Shown here piece after piece: positions 56,441-64,000 of a stretch of 64,000 bases of DNA. Under the pieces are notes generated by a model. That model was not told the origin of the DNA. It saw nothing but the letters and a program-made list of their open reading frames with translations, and did not search any database. The stretch's first letter is position 1; each line of letters begins with the position of its first letter. Source of the stretch: Granulicella rosea (GTDB lineage: Bacteria; Acidobacteriota; Terriglobia; Terriglobales; Acidobacteriaceae); NCBI RefSeq assembly GCF_900188085.1, contig NZ_FZOU01000004.1, positions 372,001-436,000 on the forward strand, in the 5' to 3' direction. Both the position numbers and the translations under genes were made by a program.

Positions 56441-56529
56441 CCGGTAGACGATAGGAGACTCGAAGTAGCCTATTGTCTACCGGTGGGTTGTAAGTCATCG
56501 CTCTTGAATGCGGTAGACGACTGTCTACC
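56441..56529. promoter_or_regulatory. Dyad cluster (GGTAGAC), candidate operator/oriT
   Basis: Two inverted repeats are built on the same word. CCGGTAGACGATAGG (56441-56455) pairs with CCTATTGTCTACCGG (56469-56483), 14 of 15 bases with a 13-base loop. GGTAGAC (56512-56518) pairs with GTCTACC (56523-56529) around a 4-base loop. They lie 14-102 bases upstream of the MobC-like start. Four GGTAGAC half-sites fit a ribbon-helix-helix operator; an oriT role is possible. Confidence 0.6.
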
Positions 56530-56624
56530 ATGCACCTCAAAACACCACCCTGGAAGGGATCAAGTGTCAATCTTCTTCCGGTGCGCAGCACCGTAGTGGC
56601 TCTGCCACTGCATTAGCAGCGGGA

Positions 56625-56951
56625 TCATGCTTTCGATCCCGCCACGAATGCTGCTGGTTGTGCTGGCGATGATGCAGCGGATACCGGCTTCTTTGCGGGC
56701 GGTTCCGCTGCATCGGTAGCTGGCGCTCTGCGAATGCGAAGCGTCGAAGAGGCCTGCTTCGCTTGTGGCGTCTTCAGAAAGTCCTGGAAGTCGCGATCCT
56801 TCAGGAACACATAAGCGAGCGCCTGTTCCACGACATCATCGGCGGATGCGTGGATGAAAGCGGCGTACTGATCGACCTGCGTAGCGGTTGAGTCAGTGAG
56901 CCGGATAGAGGCGCTGACCTGACGGGTTTGGACGACTTCGAGTAGTGGCAT
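56625..56951 (-). CDS. Hypothetical transfer-region protein
   Basis: This 108-residue protein is read from ATG 56951 with AAAGGAG upstream. The N-terminal half may be a ribbon-helix-helix-like DNA-binding fold (SASIRLTDSTATQVDQYAAF then ADDVVEQALAYVF). The C-terminal half is a low-complexity Ala/Pro/Lys tail. It may assist the relaxosome. No family name can be given with confidence. Confidence 0.65.
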   Translation of the reverse strand: MPLLEVVQTRQVSASIRLTDSTATQVDQYAAFIHASADDVVEQALAYVFLKDRDFQDFLKTPQAKQASSTLRIRRAPATDAAEPPAKKPVSAASSPAQPAAFVAGSKA

Positions 56952-56976
56952 GGCTGTTCTCCTTTGGGTGATAAAT

Positions 56977-57921
56977 TCAGGCGACCTTGTTGCGTGCAAT
57001 CATGCGCTGTGCCGTGGCCGCAATCTCCCGCGCACGAGCGGAGCAAAGTGCTGCGGGAATCTCAGGCCGTCTACGGCTCTCAAGCATGGCGATTACGTCC
57101 GCGACGGAGCTGCCTTCCATCAGCCAGAGACGGGCCGAAGCCATGTCCACTGTGCGCTGAGCGTAATAGCTGGGATTGGGCTTATCGGAGCGGCGCGAAG
57201 CCAGCTCCAGAGTGAGCGTCACGGCGTCTTTGCCGTGAGTAAGCTCACGCGAGACCCAAGCCCAATCGTGCTCGGAGTTGGTCTGCATATCGCGGCGTAT
57301 CGGCTGTTGCGGGATAGGCGGAATCATGCAGGCTTCGCGCAGGACATAGAGGTGAAAGTCATCCGGCTGGTAGGTCGCATCGGAAAGGTACTCGACAGTG
57401 ACGAGCTGCGCGGGATCGTACTTGCAGTTTTTGAATCCGGGGATGCGAAGAACCCGGTTGCAGTCCGTGCAGGAGATGTCGCCGTGGAACGCCGTCGCAA
57501 GGAACTTGAGCGTCATCTCTTGCGTATAGAAGTCGAAATCCTCTACGCGCCACAACACCTGGTATTTTCCAGCGGATGTGGAGACAATGACGTTCGGCTC
57601 CGGCACAAGCTCTGAAGCCCGTAGCGCAGCGAGCCGGGCTTCTCCGTTCACGTCGATGTCTATATAGAGATGGCGAATGGAAGCGATGCAATCCTTGGTG
57701 CGCTTCCTGCTACCGGAGAGCAGCGGATTGGCAGCCACATAGATATTCGCTCCATGGTGGTTTTCATGAGCGAGCCAGCCCCCGTAACGGGGCGTGAGCG
57801 CACGTTCCAAAGGAACGATGCGTTGCTGTGTCTTTGCAGTGCTCTCGTTGCGAAGCAAGAGAGCTATCGTGTCGCCCGGAGCGAAGCAACGGGTAAGAAA
57901 GTCCTGGGCTGTTCCATTCAT
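56977..57921 (-). CDS. RepB-like DNA primase domain protein
   Basis: This 314-residue protein starts at ATG 57921 after CGGAGG. It has the primase-type core: RHLYIDIDVNGEARL (acidic D-x-D), SAGKYQVLWRVEDF and RVLRIPGFKNCKY. These are the features of the RepB-primase family found on plasmids and conjugative elements. It probably primes complementary-strand synthesis in the recipient. It lies 104 bases downstream of ssb on the same strand. Confidence 0.85.
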   Translation of the reverse strand: MNGTAQDFLTRCFAPGDTIALLLRNESTAKTQQRIVPLERALTPRYGGWLAHENHHGANIYVAANPLLSGSRKRTKDCIASIRHLYIDIDVNGEARLAALRASELVPEPNVIVSTSAGKYQVLWRVEDFDFYTQEMTLKFLATAFHGDISCTDCNRVLRIPGFKNCKYDPAQLVTVEYLSDATYQPDDFHLYVLREACMIPPIPQQPIRRDMQTNSEHDWAWVSRELTHGKDAVTLTLELASRRSDKPNPSYYAQRTVDMASARLWLMEGSSVADVIAMLESRRRPEIPAALCSARAREIAATAQRMIARNKVA

Positions 57922-58025
57922 CTCGATACCTCCGATCCGACCTGTACTGTGTGCGCGATGCCAGGGGCCTTTAGCAGCCGAAGAAGCCCGGCTGGATGCC
58001 GGACTCTTCGGAGAGAAGGAAGGGC

Positions 58026-58400
58026 CTATGCGGCCTCTTCCTCGGTGGATTCTTCTTCGTCTTCCGCTGCTGCCTTCTGAGCACGATCCAGCTTGAGAAT
58101 CGAGTTGACCCGAATCTCCCAAACCGTCACTTCCGTGCCGGTCTTCGTGCTGTCGTACCTGCGGCTGCGCAGCTCGCCCTCGACCTGGATATGAGCGCCC
58201 TTCTTGAGCGTGGCGGCGAACTCTCCGAGCTTGCCGAAGGCCACGCAACGGTGCCATTCGGTGTGCTCGATGTACTTGCCGTCCTTCTTGTAGGAGGACT
58301 TGGTTGCCAGCGAGAGAGTGGTGAGGCTGCGGTCGTTGTTGGTGCGAACTTCTGCATCAGCGCCGGTGAATCCGATGAGGGTGACTTTGTTTGAGTACAT
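58026..58400 (-). CDS. ssb: Single-stranded DNA-binding protein
   Basis: This 124-residue OB-fold protein is read from ATG 58400 (MYSNKVTLIGFTG) with CGGAG upstream. Conserved SSB features: RTNNDRSLTTLSLAT, TEWHRCVAFGKLGE, LKKGAHIQVEGELRSRRY. It has an acidic tail (EDEEESTEEEAA) instead of the classical DIPF-like tip. It likely protects transferred single strands and is separate from the chromosomal SSB. Confidence 0.93.
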   Translation of the reverse strand: MYSNKVTLIGFTGADAEVRTNNDRSLTTLSLATKSSYKKDGKYIEHTEWHRCVAFGKLGEFAATLKKGAHIQVEGELRSRRYDSTKTGTEVTVWEIRVNSILKLDRAQKAAAEDEEESTEEEAA

Positions 58401-58930
58401 GGTGGTGATCTCCGTTTCGTTGAATTTCCCGTATCCTGCTCGGGTCACCCTTCGCGAAGCGAGCGAGTGGGCCCGGCTCCCAAGCGCCAAGGAGTGCTTT
58501 CTTGGTGGGGCCCGGAAAAAGTTTGAGCGGTGTTCTTTGCCGCGGCTTTCAAACTTTTTCTGGGAGGAACCGAGACCCCGCAGGGGCGCTGCAAGCGAAG
58601 CAGAACGACGCCGAGCCGCAGGGCGCCGGTTTGGCCCCGAAGCGTGAACCCGAGTAGAGGAGGGATACGAGGCGGAAGGCTCCCCGATGCACCGAAGTCA
58701 CACTTTCGATCCCGGCGGTGAATGTTCGCCGAAACCGCAGCCCCTCTCATCGCCACAAGGACTCGGTAGAAGTACGGCTCAGAGCACTCGCCGTTGCGCT
58801 CTCGGCGATGCCGGAACGCCACGCTGGGCGCTTTTAGAGACGAGTTGGGCTGTGCAGCCGATTTGGCAGCATGACGGTACATCGGAGTGACCTCGATTCG
58901 GGTTCGGTTCTCTAGCTGTATGCCTGATGC
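58401..58930. other. 530-base gap upstream of ssb with a strong hairpin
   Basis: No protein-coding gene is convincing here. A perfect 12-base inverted repeat (GAAAAAGTTTGA at 58515-58526, TCAAACTTTTTC at 58549-58560, 22-base loop) stands out in GC-rich surroundings. The region separates the secretion genes from the DNA-processing genes and should hold the ssb promoter. Confidence 0.5.
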
Positions 58931-59899
58931 TCAGGCGGCGGAAGCACGATAGATGTCCTCCGTCTGGAAGCTCTGGTCCGCGTGGGTGTATCCGTTCACG
59001 GTAATCAGCTCGCGCACCCGGCGGCGGCCCGCGGCATCGCGCTCGCAGTACAGAACGAAGTCGATGGCCTCCGCTGTCTCCGAGCGGATGAATGCGTGGT
59101 TGAGATTGGCACGCGCACTCAGGGCCAAATCAGAGAGACGATTCAAGGCGTCCCATGCGGACTTCGCATGGATGGTGGAGAGCGTTCCACCATGCCCAGT
59201 GTTCATCGCCTGCAGCAGATCGTAGCCGCACTCATCGCGGATCTCACCCATGATGATGCGATCGGGACGATGACGCAGAGCGGCGGCGAGAAGCTGGCTC
59301 GGCGTAATGGCAACCTGGCCCGGAATCGCTTCAACAGCCTCCCAGCGGACAGCGTTGGCGTGATTCACCTTCAACTCTGCGGGCTGCTCGATGACTACCA
59401 GACGTTCATGCTGGGGAACGTGGTCAAGAAGTGCCTTCATTAAGGTCGTCTTCCCCGAACTGGTGCCGCCGCTGATGATGCCGTTCTTTCGTTCATTGAT
59501 GAAGCCGATTACTTTGTCGCGAACGGGCTCCGGCAAGCTGCCAGCGGCGATCAGCTCATCGGAGGTGTACCAGCGGTTGAATTTGCGGATGGTGAGGGTC
59601 GGCCCATTGATGGAGGATGGAGCGCCGACTACCGCTACGCGCGAGCCGTCCGGCAAGCGAGTATTCAGAATGGGATTCTGCGTCGTAAGGTCCTGTCCGA
59701 GGATACGCGCCACGCGCTCAATTGCAGCCTGAAGGCGATCGTCCGTATAGGGCGTTGCCAGCGGGATATGTTCGATGACGCCATTGCGATCCGCGTAGAC
59801 CCCGGTGGTGCCGTTAATCATCAAGTCGGAGATGGACGGGTCAAGCAATAGCACTCGTAGCTCCTCAGGAAAGAATGGGAGGATCAGGTGATAGCTCAT
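58931..59899 (-). CDS. virB11: VirB11-family secretion ATPase
   Basis: This 322-residue protein is read from ATG 59899, overlapping the VirB8 stop. Walker A is GGTSSGKTT (about 145), the Asp box LVVIEQPAELKV, Walker B RIIMGEIRDECGYDLLQAM, and the His box TGHGGTLSTIHAKSA. This TrbB/VirB11 hexameric ATPase energises substrate transfer or pilus assembly at the inner membrane. Confidence 0.94.
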   Translation of the reverse strand: MSYHLILPFFPEELRVLLLDPSISDLMINGTTGVYADRNGVIEHIPLATPYTDDRLQAAIERVARILGQDLTTQNPILNTRLPDGSRVAVVGAPSSINGPTLTIRKFNRWYTSDELIAAGSLPEPVRDKVIGFINERKNGIISGGTSSGKTTLMKALLDHVPQHERLVVIEQPAELKVNHANAVRWEAVEAIPGQVAITPSQLLAAALRHRPDRIIMGEIRDECGYDLLQAMNTGHGGTLSTIHAKSAWDALNRLSDLALSARANLNHAFIRSETAEAIDFVLYCERDAAGRRRVRELITVNGYTHADQSFQTEDIYRASAA

Positions 59900-60702
59900 C
59901 GCTTTGCTCCCGTGGTGGACGTTGCCGGAACTGCCGGCAACGCTGCACTGGTTCCGGGAGCGATAGGATCGACGGAGAGCCGGTTCTCGTGGAATTCCGT
60001 GATGGTCAATCCGAGCGGGTTGATCGTCTCGAACTGCGGGAAGATGCGGGCCTGGTCGCTCACCTGCTTGGGGTTCAGATAATAGGTAATACTCAGCATC
60101 CAATGCTCCGTGCGGGGCTCACGGGAGTTCTGCGCAGAGTAGAACCTGTCGATGGCTACGAGGGCCGTTCCGCGGGCGATGCGGGTACCCTGAACGGTCT
60201 CGTCTGACATCGACGTGATGGTGACGTTCTTTACCTGCACATCGCTCGTCTCGATCTGCCCTGCCACCACCTGTGAGACAAGATGATTGGCATTGTCGGC
60301 AGTCATCAATTGCGAGGCGAGGGTCTGCGATAAGAAGTAGTAGTTGAGCGGATACTTCTTCGCGATGGTGTCCCGGCCAATGGTGTAGCGATAGTCGGCC
60401 CAATCGGTGAGATATGTCCGCACTTCGCCCTCGCGCGGGCTGTAGTTGAGGTCGGTGTACTGGATCGCCTGAGCGCGGCCCATCTCGTCGATGCGGATGT
60501 AGCGATTCGCAATGGGACGGTGGGCCAGAGCGAAGTTGAGCCACATCGACCCGAGTAGCACAACTGTCCCGCAACCGATGACAAGACGGTAGGCTTTGCG
60601 CTCGGCATAGTGGGAGGCATAGACCTCATTTCCGATGTGGTCGGTGAGCAGGGCTTGCTCCGGCGTCAGCGGGCTTTCAATGGGTGCTGTGTGCGTGGAC
60701 AT
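59896..60702 (-). CDS. virB8: VirB8-family inner-membrane protein
   Basis: This 268-residue protein is read from ATG 60702. One N-terminal membrane segment (YRLVIGCGTVVLLGSMWLNF, residues about 42-61) precedes a NTF2-like periplasmic domain with YTLSQTL-like and RIARGTALVAIDRFY blocks. It fits the VirB8/TrbF assembly factor that nucleates the channel. The start lies within the end of the small gene upstream. Confidence 0.85.
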   Translation of the reverse strand: MSTHTAPIESPLTPEQALLTDHIGNEVYASHYAERKAYRLVIGCGTVVLLGSMWLNFALAHRPIANRYIRIDEMGRAQAIQYTDLNYSPREGEVRTYLTDWADYRYTIGRDTIAKKYPLNYYFLSQTLASQLMTADNANHLVSQVVAGQIETSDVQVKNVTITSMSDETVQGTRIARGTALVAIDRFYSAQNSREPRTEHWMLSITYYLNPKQVSDQARIFPQFETINPLGLTITEFHENRLSVDPIAPGTSAALPAVPATSTTGAKR

Positions 60703-60871
60703 GAGGGTTCTGGCTCCTTTCCTTGACGGCTTTGAAAACGACAAAGGCATAAATGAGACCAGCGACTAAGACACCGATGGCAAAGAGCTTGAATACAGGC
60801 TTTAGAAGCCGTCGCGCTGTTCGTGTTGTTCCAATTGCGCCACCAATCGGGTGGCCCCAGAGTTCCCACAT
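60677..60871 (-). CDS. Small single-span membrane protein of the secretion locus
   Basis: This 64-residue protein starts at ATG 60871, six bases after GGGAGGT. It has one transmembrane segment (FKLFAIGVLVAGLIYAFVVF, residues about 27-46), a basic N-terminal half, and a His-rich tail. It overlaps the virB8 start by 26 bases. The role is unknown; such small proteins can be channel accessory subunits. Confidence 0.65.
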   Translation of the reverse strand: MWELWGHPIGGAIGTTRTARRLLKPVFKLFAIGVLVAGLIYAFVVFKAVKERSQNPHVHAHSTH

Positions 60872-60873
60872 AG

Positions 60874-61791
60874 CTATACACCTCCCGCCATGGCGGCATA
60901 AGAAGCCACCTTGCCGACAAAAGCTCCCATACTGCCTGCCATTCCAGCCGCACCGCCAAAGATGGCCTGAGTCATGCTCGGAATGAACAGCATATTAATG
61001 ATGAAAGCGACGAAGACCATTAAGCAAGGGATCAAATTAGCGATCCACATGTCCATGGAATAGTTGCCATTGAAGGTCTGCTGCAGAAACCCGTTCATGA
61101 ATCCGGCCCACACATAAATGAACGCCGCAGCAACGGCACGAATCATGGCGAAGCTGATGAGGACATCGAGGAACTGGAAGAACTTTGCTTTGAAGGTCTG
61201 TGTCATGAGCAACGGCACAAAGACAGGACCAAAGAGCGCAGTCACACCGTAAAGGATGAAGGCGCTGCAATTGATGACGAACAAGATGGCCGATGCCAAA
61301 CCGAGCATGATCTGTACGAGGACATAGCAGAGGATCTGAACGGGTGCGGTGAAGGACGGCATGGACGTTCCATCACCAGCGTTCTTGAGAAGCTGGAGCA
61401 ACTGGTCCAGCGAGTGCTGATCGAACGCCGCTACCATCGCCTGTGCGATGTAAGAAAAGAAGTGGTTGATGCCGAAGCTCGCGCCTGGGAACGGATTCAC
61501 CCAATAGTTCAACAACAAGCTGCACACGATGAGCTTGAGTAGGAAGTGGGTAAGGTCGCCGGCGCGCACGGGGTGGTGATGCAGCCGGAACGTCATCGTG
61601 CTGGTGTTCCAGTTGATGACCATGTTCACAAGGGTGAAAAGAGAGATGCAGCTCAGCTCCGTCCAACCGAACTGGGTCAACGCGCCGCCATTCTGCGTGG
61701 TGAGGTTGGTCAGATTGTTGGTGAACTGGTAGAGCCAGTCCATGCCCGACGATGCGGACGGCAGTGCTTGTGCGAGAACGGCGATGCTCAT
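60874..61791 (-). CDS. virB6: VirB6/TrbL-family polytopic membrane protein
   Basis: This 305-residue protein has six or so hydrophobic segments, including LLKLIVCSLLLNYWVNPF, ILCYVLVQIMLGLASAILFV, FIINCSAF-LYGVTALFG and LIPCLMVFVAFIINMLF. The conserved block GPVFVPLLMTQTFKAKFFQFLD with nearby Trp residues is characteristic of VirB6/TrbL. It lies in the inner membrane as part of the DNA translocation path. Confidence 0.85.
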   Translation of the reverse strand: MSIAVLAQALPSASSGMDWLYQFTNNLTNLTTQNGGALTQFGWTELSCISLFTLVNMVINWNTSTMTFRLHHHPVRAGDLTHFLLKLIVCSLLLNYWVNPFPGASFGINHFFSYIAQAMVAAFDQHSLDQLLQLLKNAGDGTSMPSFTAPVQILCYVLVQIMLGLASAILFVINCSAFILYGVTALFGPVFVPLLMTQTFKAKFFQFLDVLISFAMIRAVAAAFIYVWAGFMNGFLQQTFNGNYSMDMWIANLIPCLMVFVAFIINMLFIPSMTQAIFGGAAGMAGSMGAFVGKVASYAAMAGGV

Positions 61792-61808
61792 ATCGGTCTC
61801 CGGTGAAA

Positions 61809-62057
61809 TCAGGGGATATAGCTCTTCCAGGTCTTGCCTTCGTTACCAGCGGCAGAGTTGTGCCGCTTCTTGTCCTGCTCTACCTTCTTGCGAAACGCTT
61901 CATCCTGCCGCTCGCGCTCCTCGGCATCGTGCTGTTGCTGCTGAAGGATAGCGGCGGCCTTGTGAGCCTCATGGCTCTGGTAAATCGCGGCGCTGCCGAT
62001 GGCAGTCAGCGCCGCAAGAATCGCAAGCAGTATCTTTGTGTTGATCGCTTTCAGCAT
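61809..62057 (-). CDS. Small exported coiled-coil protein of the secretion locus
   Basis: This 82-residue protein has an N-terminal membrane/signal segment (ILLAILAALTAIGSAAIY, about 9-26) and a charged Gln/Glu coiled coil (ILQQQQHDAEERERQDEAFR). It ends NEGKTWKSYIP. That C-terminal pattern (TW-x2-Y-x-P) recurs at the end of the next protein, VirB5-like. Such small exported proteins next to VirB5 genes may be surface-exclusion or pilus-tip accessory factors. Confidence 0.65.
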   Translation of the reverse strand: MLKAINTKILLAILAALTAIGSAAIYQSHEAHKAAAILQQQQHDAEERERQDEAFRKKVEQDKKRHNSAAGNEGKTWKSYIP

Positions 62058-62069
62058 CGCGTCTCCGAA

Positions 62070-62855
62070 TCAGGGAAGATAGGTCTGCCAGGTGTTGCTT
62101 TCGTTCGCCGCGCTCACGTTGTTGGTCGAACGTTGCTGCTGAACAAAGGCGGCGGTATTCAGGTCTTGCGCTGCGGCGTTCCGCTGCTGCATGTTCGTGA
62201 CGGTCATCTGTGAAGCGAGGCAGGCTTGCAATACGCCCTGCGATTGCATCTCGGACATCTTCTGCGCTTCTGCTGCATTCAGAAGATTGAGCTGCTCGAC
62301 TTCGGTGTTGGTGCCATCGCCGCCGTCGAGCTGCTGCGAGGCGAGCGTGGTGTTTGCGGTGACGTTCTGTGTCCTCGCGCCCCTGTACTGGCCGACTGCG
62401 GTAAGGCAGTCGGGAGAGATAGAGTCCGATGCCTCGATCATGGCGAGTTGCGAGAGCTGCGCGCTCCCCGGCGTCTGCCCTTGCAGGTAGGTGGTTGTGT
62501 TCCCACTGACCTTGATCGTCCCGGCTGTCCAGGCCGTGGACGACGCGCTGGGTGAGTTCGTATTGAGAGCAATGCTCATGCCGCTCGTCTCGCCAAACAT
62601 ATTGGCGACGTTGGCGTTCTTCATGGCATTCAAGGTCGTCTGCCACTGCTGCTTGAGTGAGAAGTGTGTGATGTTGTTCTGGAGCATCTTGTACTGCGAC
62701 TCCAGGGTCGTGAGCTGCGAGACAAGACTGGCATAGCTGGTCGGGTCGAATACGATGTCGCCGATCCCGAAGAGAGCAAAGCTAGGTGTCGCGGTCAACA
62801 GCAGCAGACCACCGGTTAGAAGATACTTGTTGCGTTTGGTCATCACGAGTTTCAT
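62070..62855 (-). CDS. VirB5/TrbJ-like pilus-tip protein
   Basis: This 261-residue protein is read from ATG 62855, 5 bases after AAAGGAGG. A Sec signal peptide (YLLTGGLLLLTATPSFA, residues about 11-27) precedes the TrbJ-type mature start FGIGDIVFDPTSYASLVSQL, then a long helical region rich in Gln/Asn. Two cysteines (LTAV-region C and LQACLASQ) may form a disulfide. The C-terminus NESNTWQTYLP matches that of the 82-residue neighbour. Confidence 0.8.
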   Translation of the reverse strand: MKLVMTKRNKYLLTGGLLLLTATPSFALFGIGDIVFDPTSYASLVSQLTTLESQYKMLQNNITHFSLKQQWQTTLNAMKNANVANMFGETSGMSIALNTNSPSASSTAWTAGTIKVSGNTTTYLQGQTPGSAQLSQLAMIEASDSISPDCLTAVGQYRGARTQNVTANTTLASQQLDGGDGTNTEVEQLNLLNAAEAQKMSEMQSQGVLQACLASQMTVTNMQQRNAAAQDLNTAAFVQQQRSTNNVSAANESNTWQTYLP

Positions 62856-62878
62856 ACAGCCTCCTTTGGGTGGAAAAG

Positions 62879-63109
62879 CTAGAAGCACTGCGGGCAGGTG
62901 GGGTCCAACCTGTCCAGGGAAAAGTGACGGATGTCGGTCACGATCTTGCATGGAAACTCCGTCACGGCGTCAACGTTCTGGGCAAACCAATCGAACGCGC
63001 TGACGACAGAGCCACGTCCGACAGGCGAGAAGAGAAGAGCGGGAGCCAGCATGGATGCACTGACTGAGAGAACGAGCTTGTTACGTCTCGTAATGGTGAG
63101 TGTGGTCAT
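62879..63109 (-). CDS. Small exported protein of the secretion locus
   Basis: This 76-residue protein is read from ATG 63109 with AGGAGG 7 bases upstream. It has a signal-like N-terminus (VLSVSASMLAPALLF) and a mature part with three cysteines, two in the C-terminal DPTCPQCF. The C-x2-C tail could bind metal or form a disulfide. Family unknown. It sits just upstream of the VirB5-like gene. Confidence 0.65.
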   Translation of the reverse strand: MTTLTITRRNKLVLSVSASMLAPALLFSPVGRGSVVSAFDWFAQNVDAVTEFPCKIVTDIRHFSLDRLDPTCPQCF

Positions 63110-63121
63110 AAGCACAACCTC

Positions 63122-63364
63122 CTACTCCTGATCCACGAGCTGGCGGGCAACCTGTGGAATCATTGCAACCCACTCGGAACCGGATCGTTCGATGGCATCC
63201 GCGATGGTGTAGCCGTGTTATGCAAGCCAGTCGGCACGGTTGAGAACAAGGGCAACCGCGACCTTCTCGCCTGTGGACTGTACGGCCCAGGCATCATGAC
63301 CGCCGCGCTGGGCATCCTGCGCTTTGCGAAGCAAATGGTCGTATCTCGGATTGCTCGCATTCAT
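63122..63364 (-). pseudogene. Small gene interrupted by an in-frame stop
   Basis: Starting at ATG 63364 the frame reads MNASNPRYDHLLRKAQ and runs to ALVLNRADWLA, where TAA (63218-63220) occurs. The same frame then continues, HGYTIADAIERSGSEWVAM, to a stop at 63122 that abuts the Shine-Dalgarno of the next gene. The two halves read as one 80-residue protein with a natural join (DWLA-x-HGYTIADAI). Likely a nonsense mutation, or two short peptides. Confidence 0.55.
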
Positions 63365-63387
63365 AGGGCTGCCTTTCGCGACGGCAC

Positions 63388-64000
63388 TTACATGGTTGGA
63401 TCGACGCGATGCTCTGCGTAGGACGGGATGAGGATGTCGCGCCCGACGTACACGCGGGCGCGGGAGCCTTCCTTGAGCGTGATGACAGGCAGGCGATTCA
63501 GGAAGTGGTTCAACACCTGCTCGCCCTCAGTGGCCGACTGCTCGGAGATCCCGCTGCGTATCTGAGACGACGCCGTAAGCACGCTGCCGTTATTACCGAT
63601 CTGTGCGAGACCACCTAAACCGCCCACAGCAGCAGCAGCGCCGAAGGCCATCAGGTAGCCGTGGTCTACCTTCGTTGCAAGGCCGGTCGTACCTAATGGG
63701 TCAAGGCCAATGTACTTATCGAAGTCCAACGAGAACCCATCCGGGCATACGGCACGATGGAAGGTGACGAACATCTTGCGCTGCTGCGCATTGCCGACGC
63801 TCTGTACCGTACCGATTAATCGTGTGCCTTGGGGCATGAGAAGCTGCTGATGGTCGTGCGAATAGTAGTCGGTGGTGAGCATGACCAGGATCGGGCCGCT
63901 CAACCCACCGTCGATGTGGTTGGTGACAACGCCCTCAAAGACCGTGCCCTCGAAGATGCGATAGAGACGTCCTTGATAGCTATCGAAGTCGTATCCGGCC
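63388..64000 (-). CDS. virB10: VirB10/TrbI-family channel protein (5' end outside window)
   Basis: The frame is open to the window edge. An internal TTG at 63903 is not the real start, because upstream codons read YRIFEGTVFEGVVTNHIDGG, the typical start of the VirB10 C-terminal beta-barrel domain. Conserved features: GPILVMLTTDYYSHDHQQLLMPQGTRLIG (positions given by 63826-63912), then a pore-forming hydrophobic helix (AFGAAAAVGGLGGLAQIG) and KEGSRARVYVGRDILI at the end. It spans inner and outer membranes. Confidence 0.9.
   Translation of the reverse strand, partial: AGYDFDSYQGRLYRIFEGTVFEGVVTNHIDGGLSGPILVMLTTDYYSHDHQQLLMPQGTRLIGTVQSVGNAQQRKMFVTFHRAVCPDGFSLDFDKYIGLDPLGTTGLATKVDHGYLMAFGAAAAVGGLGGLAQIGNNGSVLTASSQIRSGISEQSATEGEQVLNHFLNRLPVITLKEGSRARVYVGRDILIPSYAEHRVDPTM

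Noticed and set aside
50266..64000. Complete type IV secretion set (VirB4, VirB9, VirB2/B3)
   Set aside because: None of these is encoded in the window; they may lie beyond base 64000.

Overview
The window looks like a chromosome segment of a Terriglobia (Acidobacteria; Granulicella/Terriglobus/Edaphobacter-like) bacterium. The grounds are the GC-rich codon use, a TonB receptor with a carboxypeptidase-regulatory-like N-terminus of the kind that is very abundant in that class, twin-arginine sulfatases, and a short repeat at 13273-13302 of a kind I associate with acidobacterial genomes. The genus is an inference.

Region 1 (1-13193) is a plus-strand sulfated-glycan cluster. It holds five periplasmic sulfatases, each with a cysteine-type C-x-P-x-R active site, one outer-membrane TonB-dependent receptor, and one formylglycine-generating enzyme able to mature that cysteine. 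The receptor would bind or import a sulfated glycan and the sulfatases would strip its sulfate esters.

Region 2 (13489-16000) is an insertion scar: an ISL3-family element with 23-bp inverted ends abutting a truncated ISNCY/IS1202-type transposase.

Region 3 (16393-26556) is a complete type I-C CRISPR-Cas locus in the order cas3-cas5c-cas8c-cas7c-cas4-cas1-cas2. An internal ribosome-binding site and start within cas8c should give a separate Cas11c. A leader and an array of 36 repeats and 35 spacers follow. The array ends inside a decapitated NUDIX gene.

Region 4 (26557-50208) is an accessory and defence-like island: an AbiE-type toxin/antitoxin pair; two paralogous ArdC-type antirestriction modules facing each other around a recombinase-in-trio (RIT) element with identical 59-bp inverted ends; three proteins with HEPN-like R-N-x3-H motifs (one interrupted by an in-frame stop); an HNH protein; a MerR / N6-adenine methylase / PD-(D/E)XK nuclease operon; a second minus-strand cassette with nuclease-like proteins; an HExxH protein; a tRNA/tmRNA-like 3' fragment; and small KH and Fis-type proteins.

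Region 5 (50266-64000) is a minus-strand conjugation module: MobF relaxase, VirD4-type coupling protein, a relaxosome-type ribbon-helix-helix protein with strong upstream dyads, a RepB-like primase, SSB, and type IV secretion genes (VirB11, VirB8, VirB6, VirB5-like, VirB10 running off the edge). Regions 4 and 5 together look like one integrative conjugative element, with the defence and antirestriction genes as cargo. Its ends are not proven in this window.
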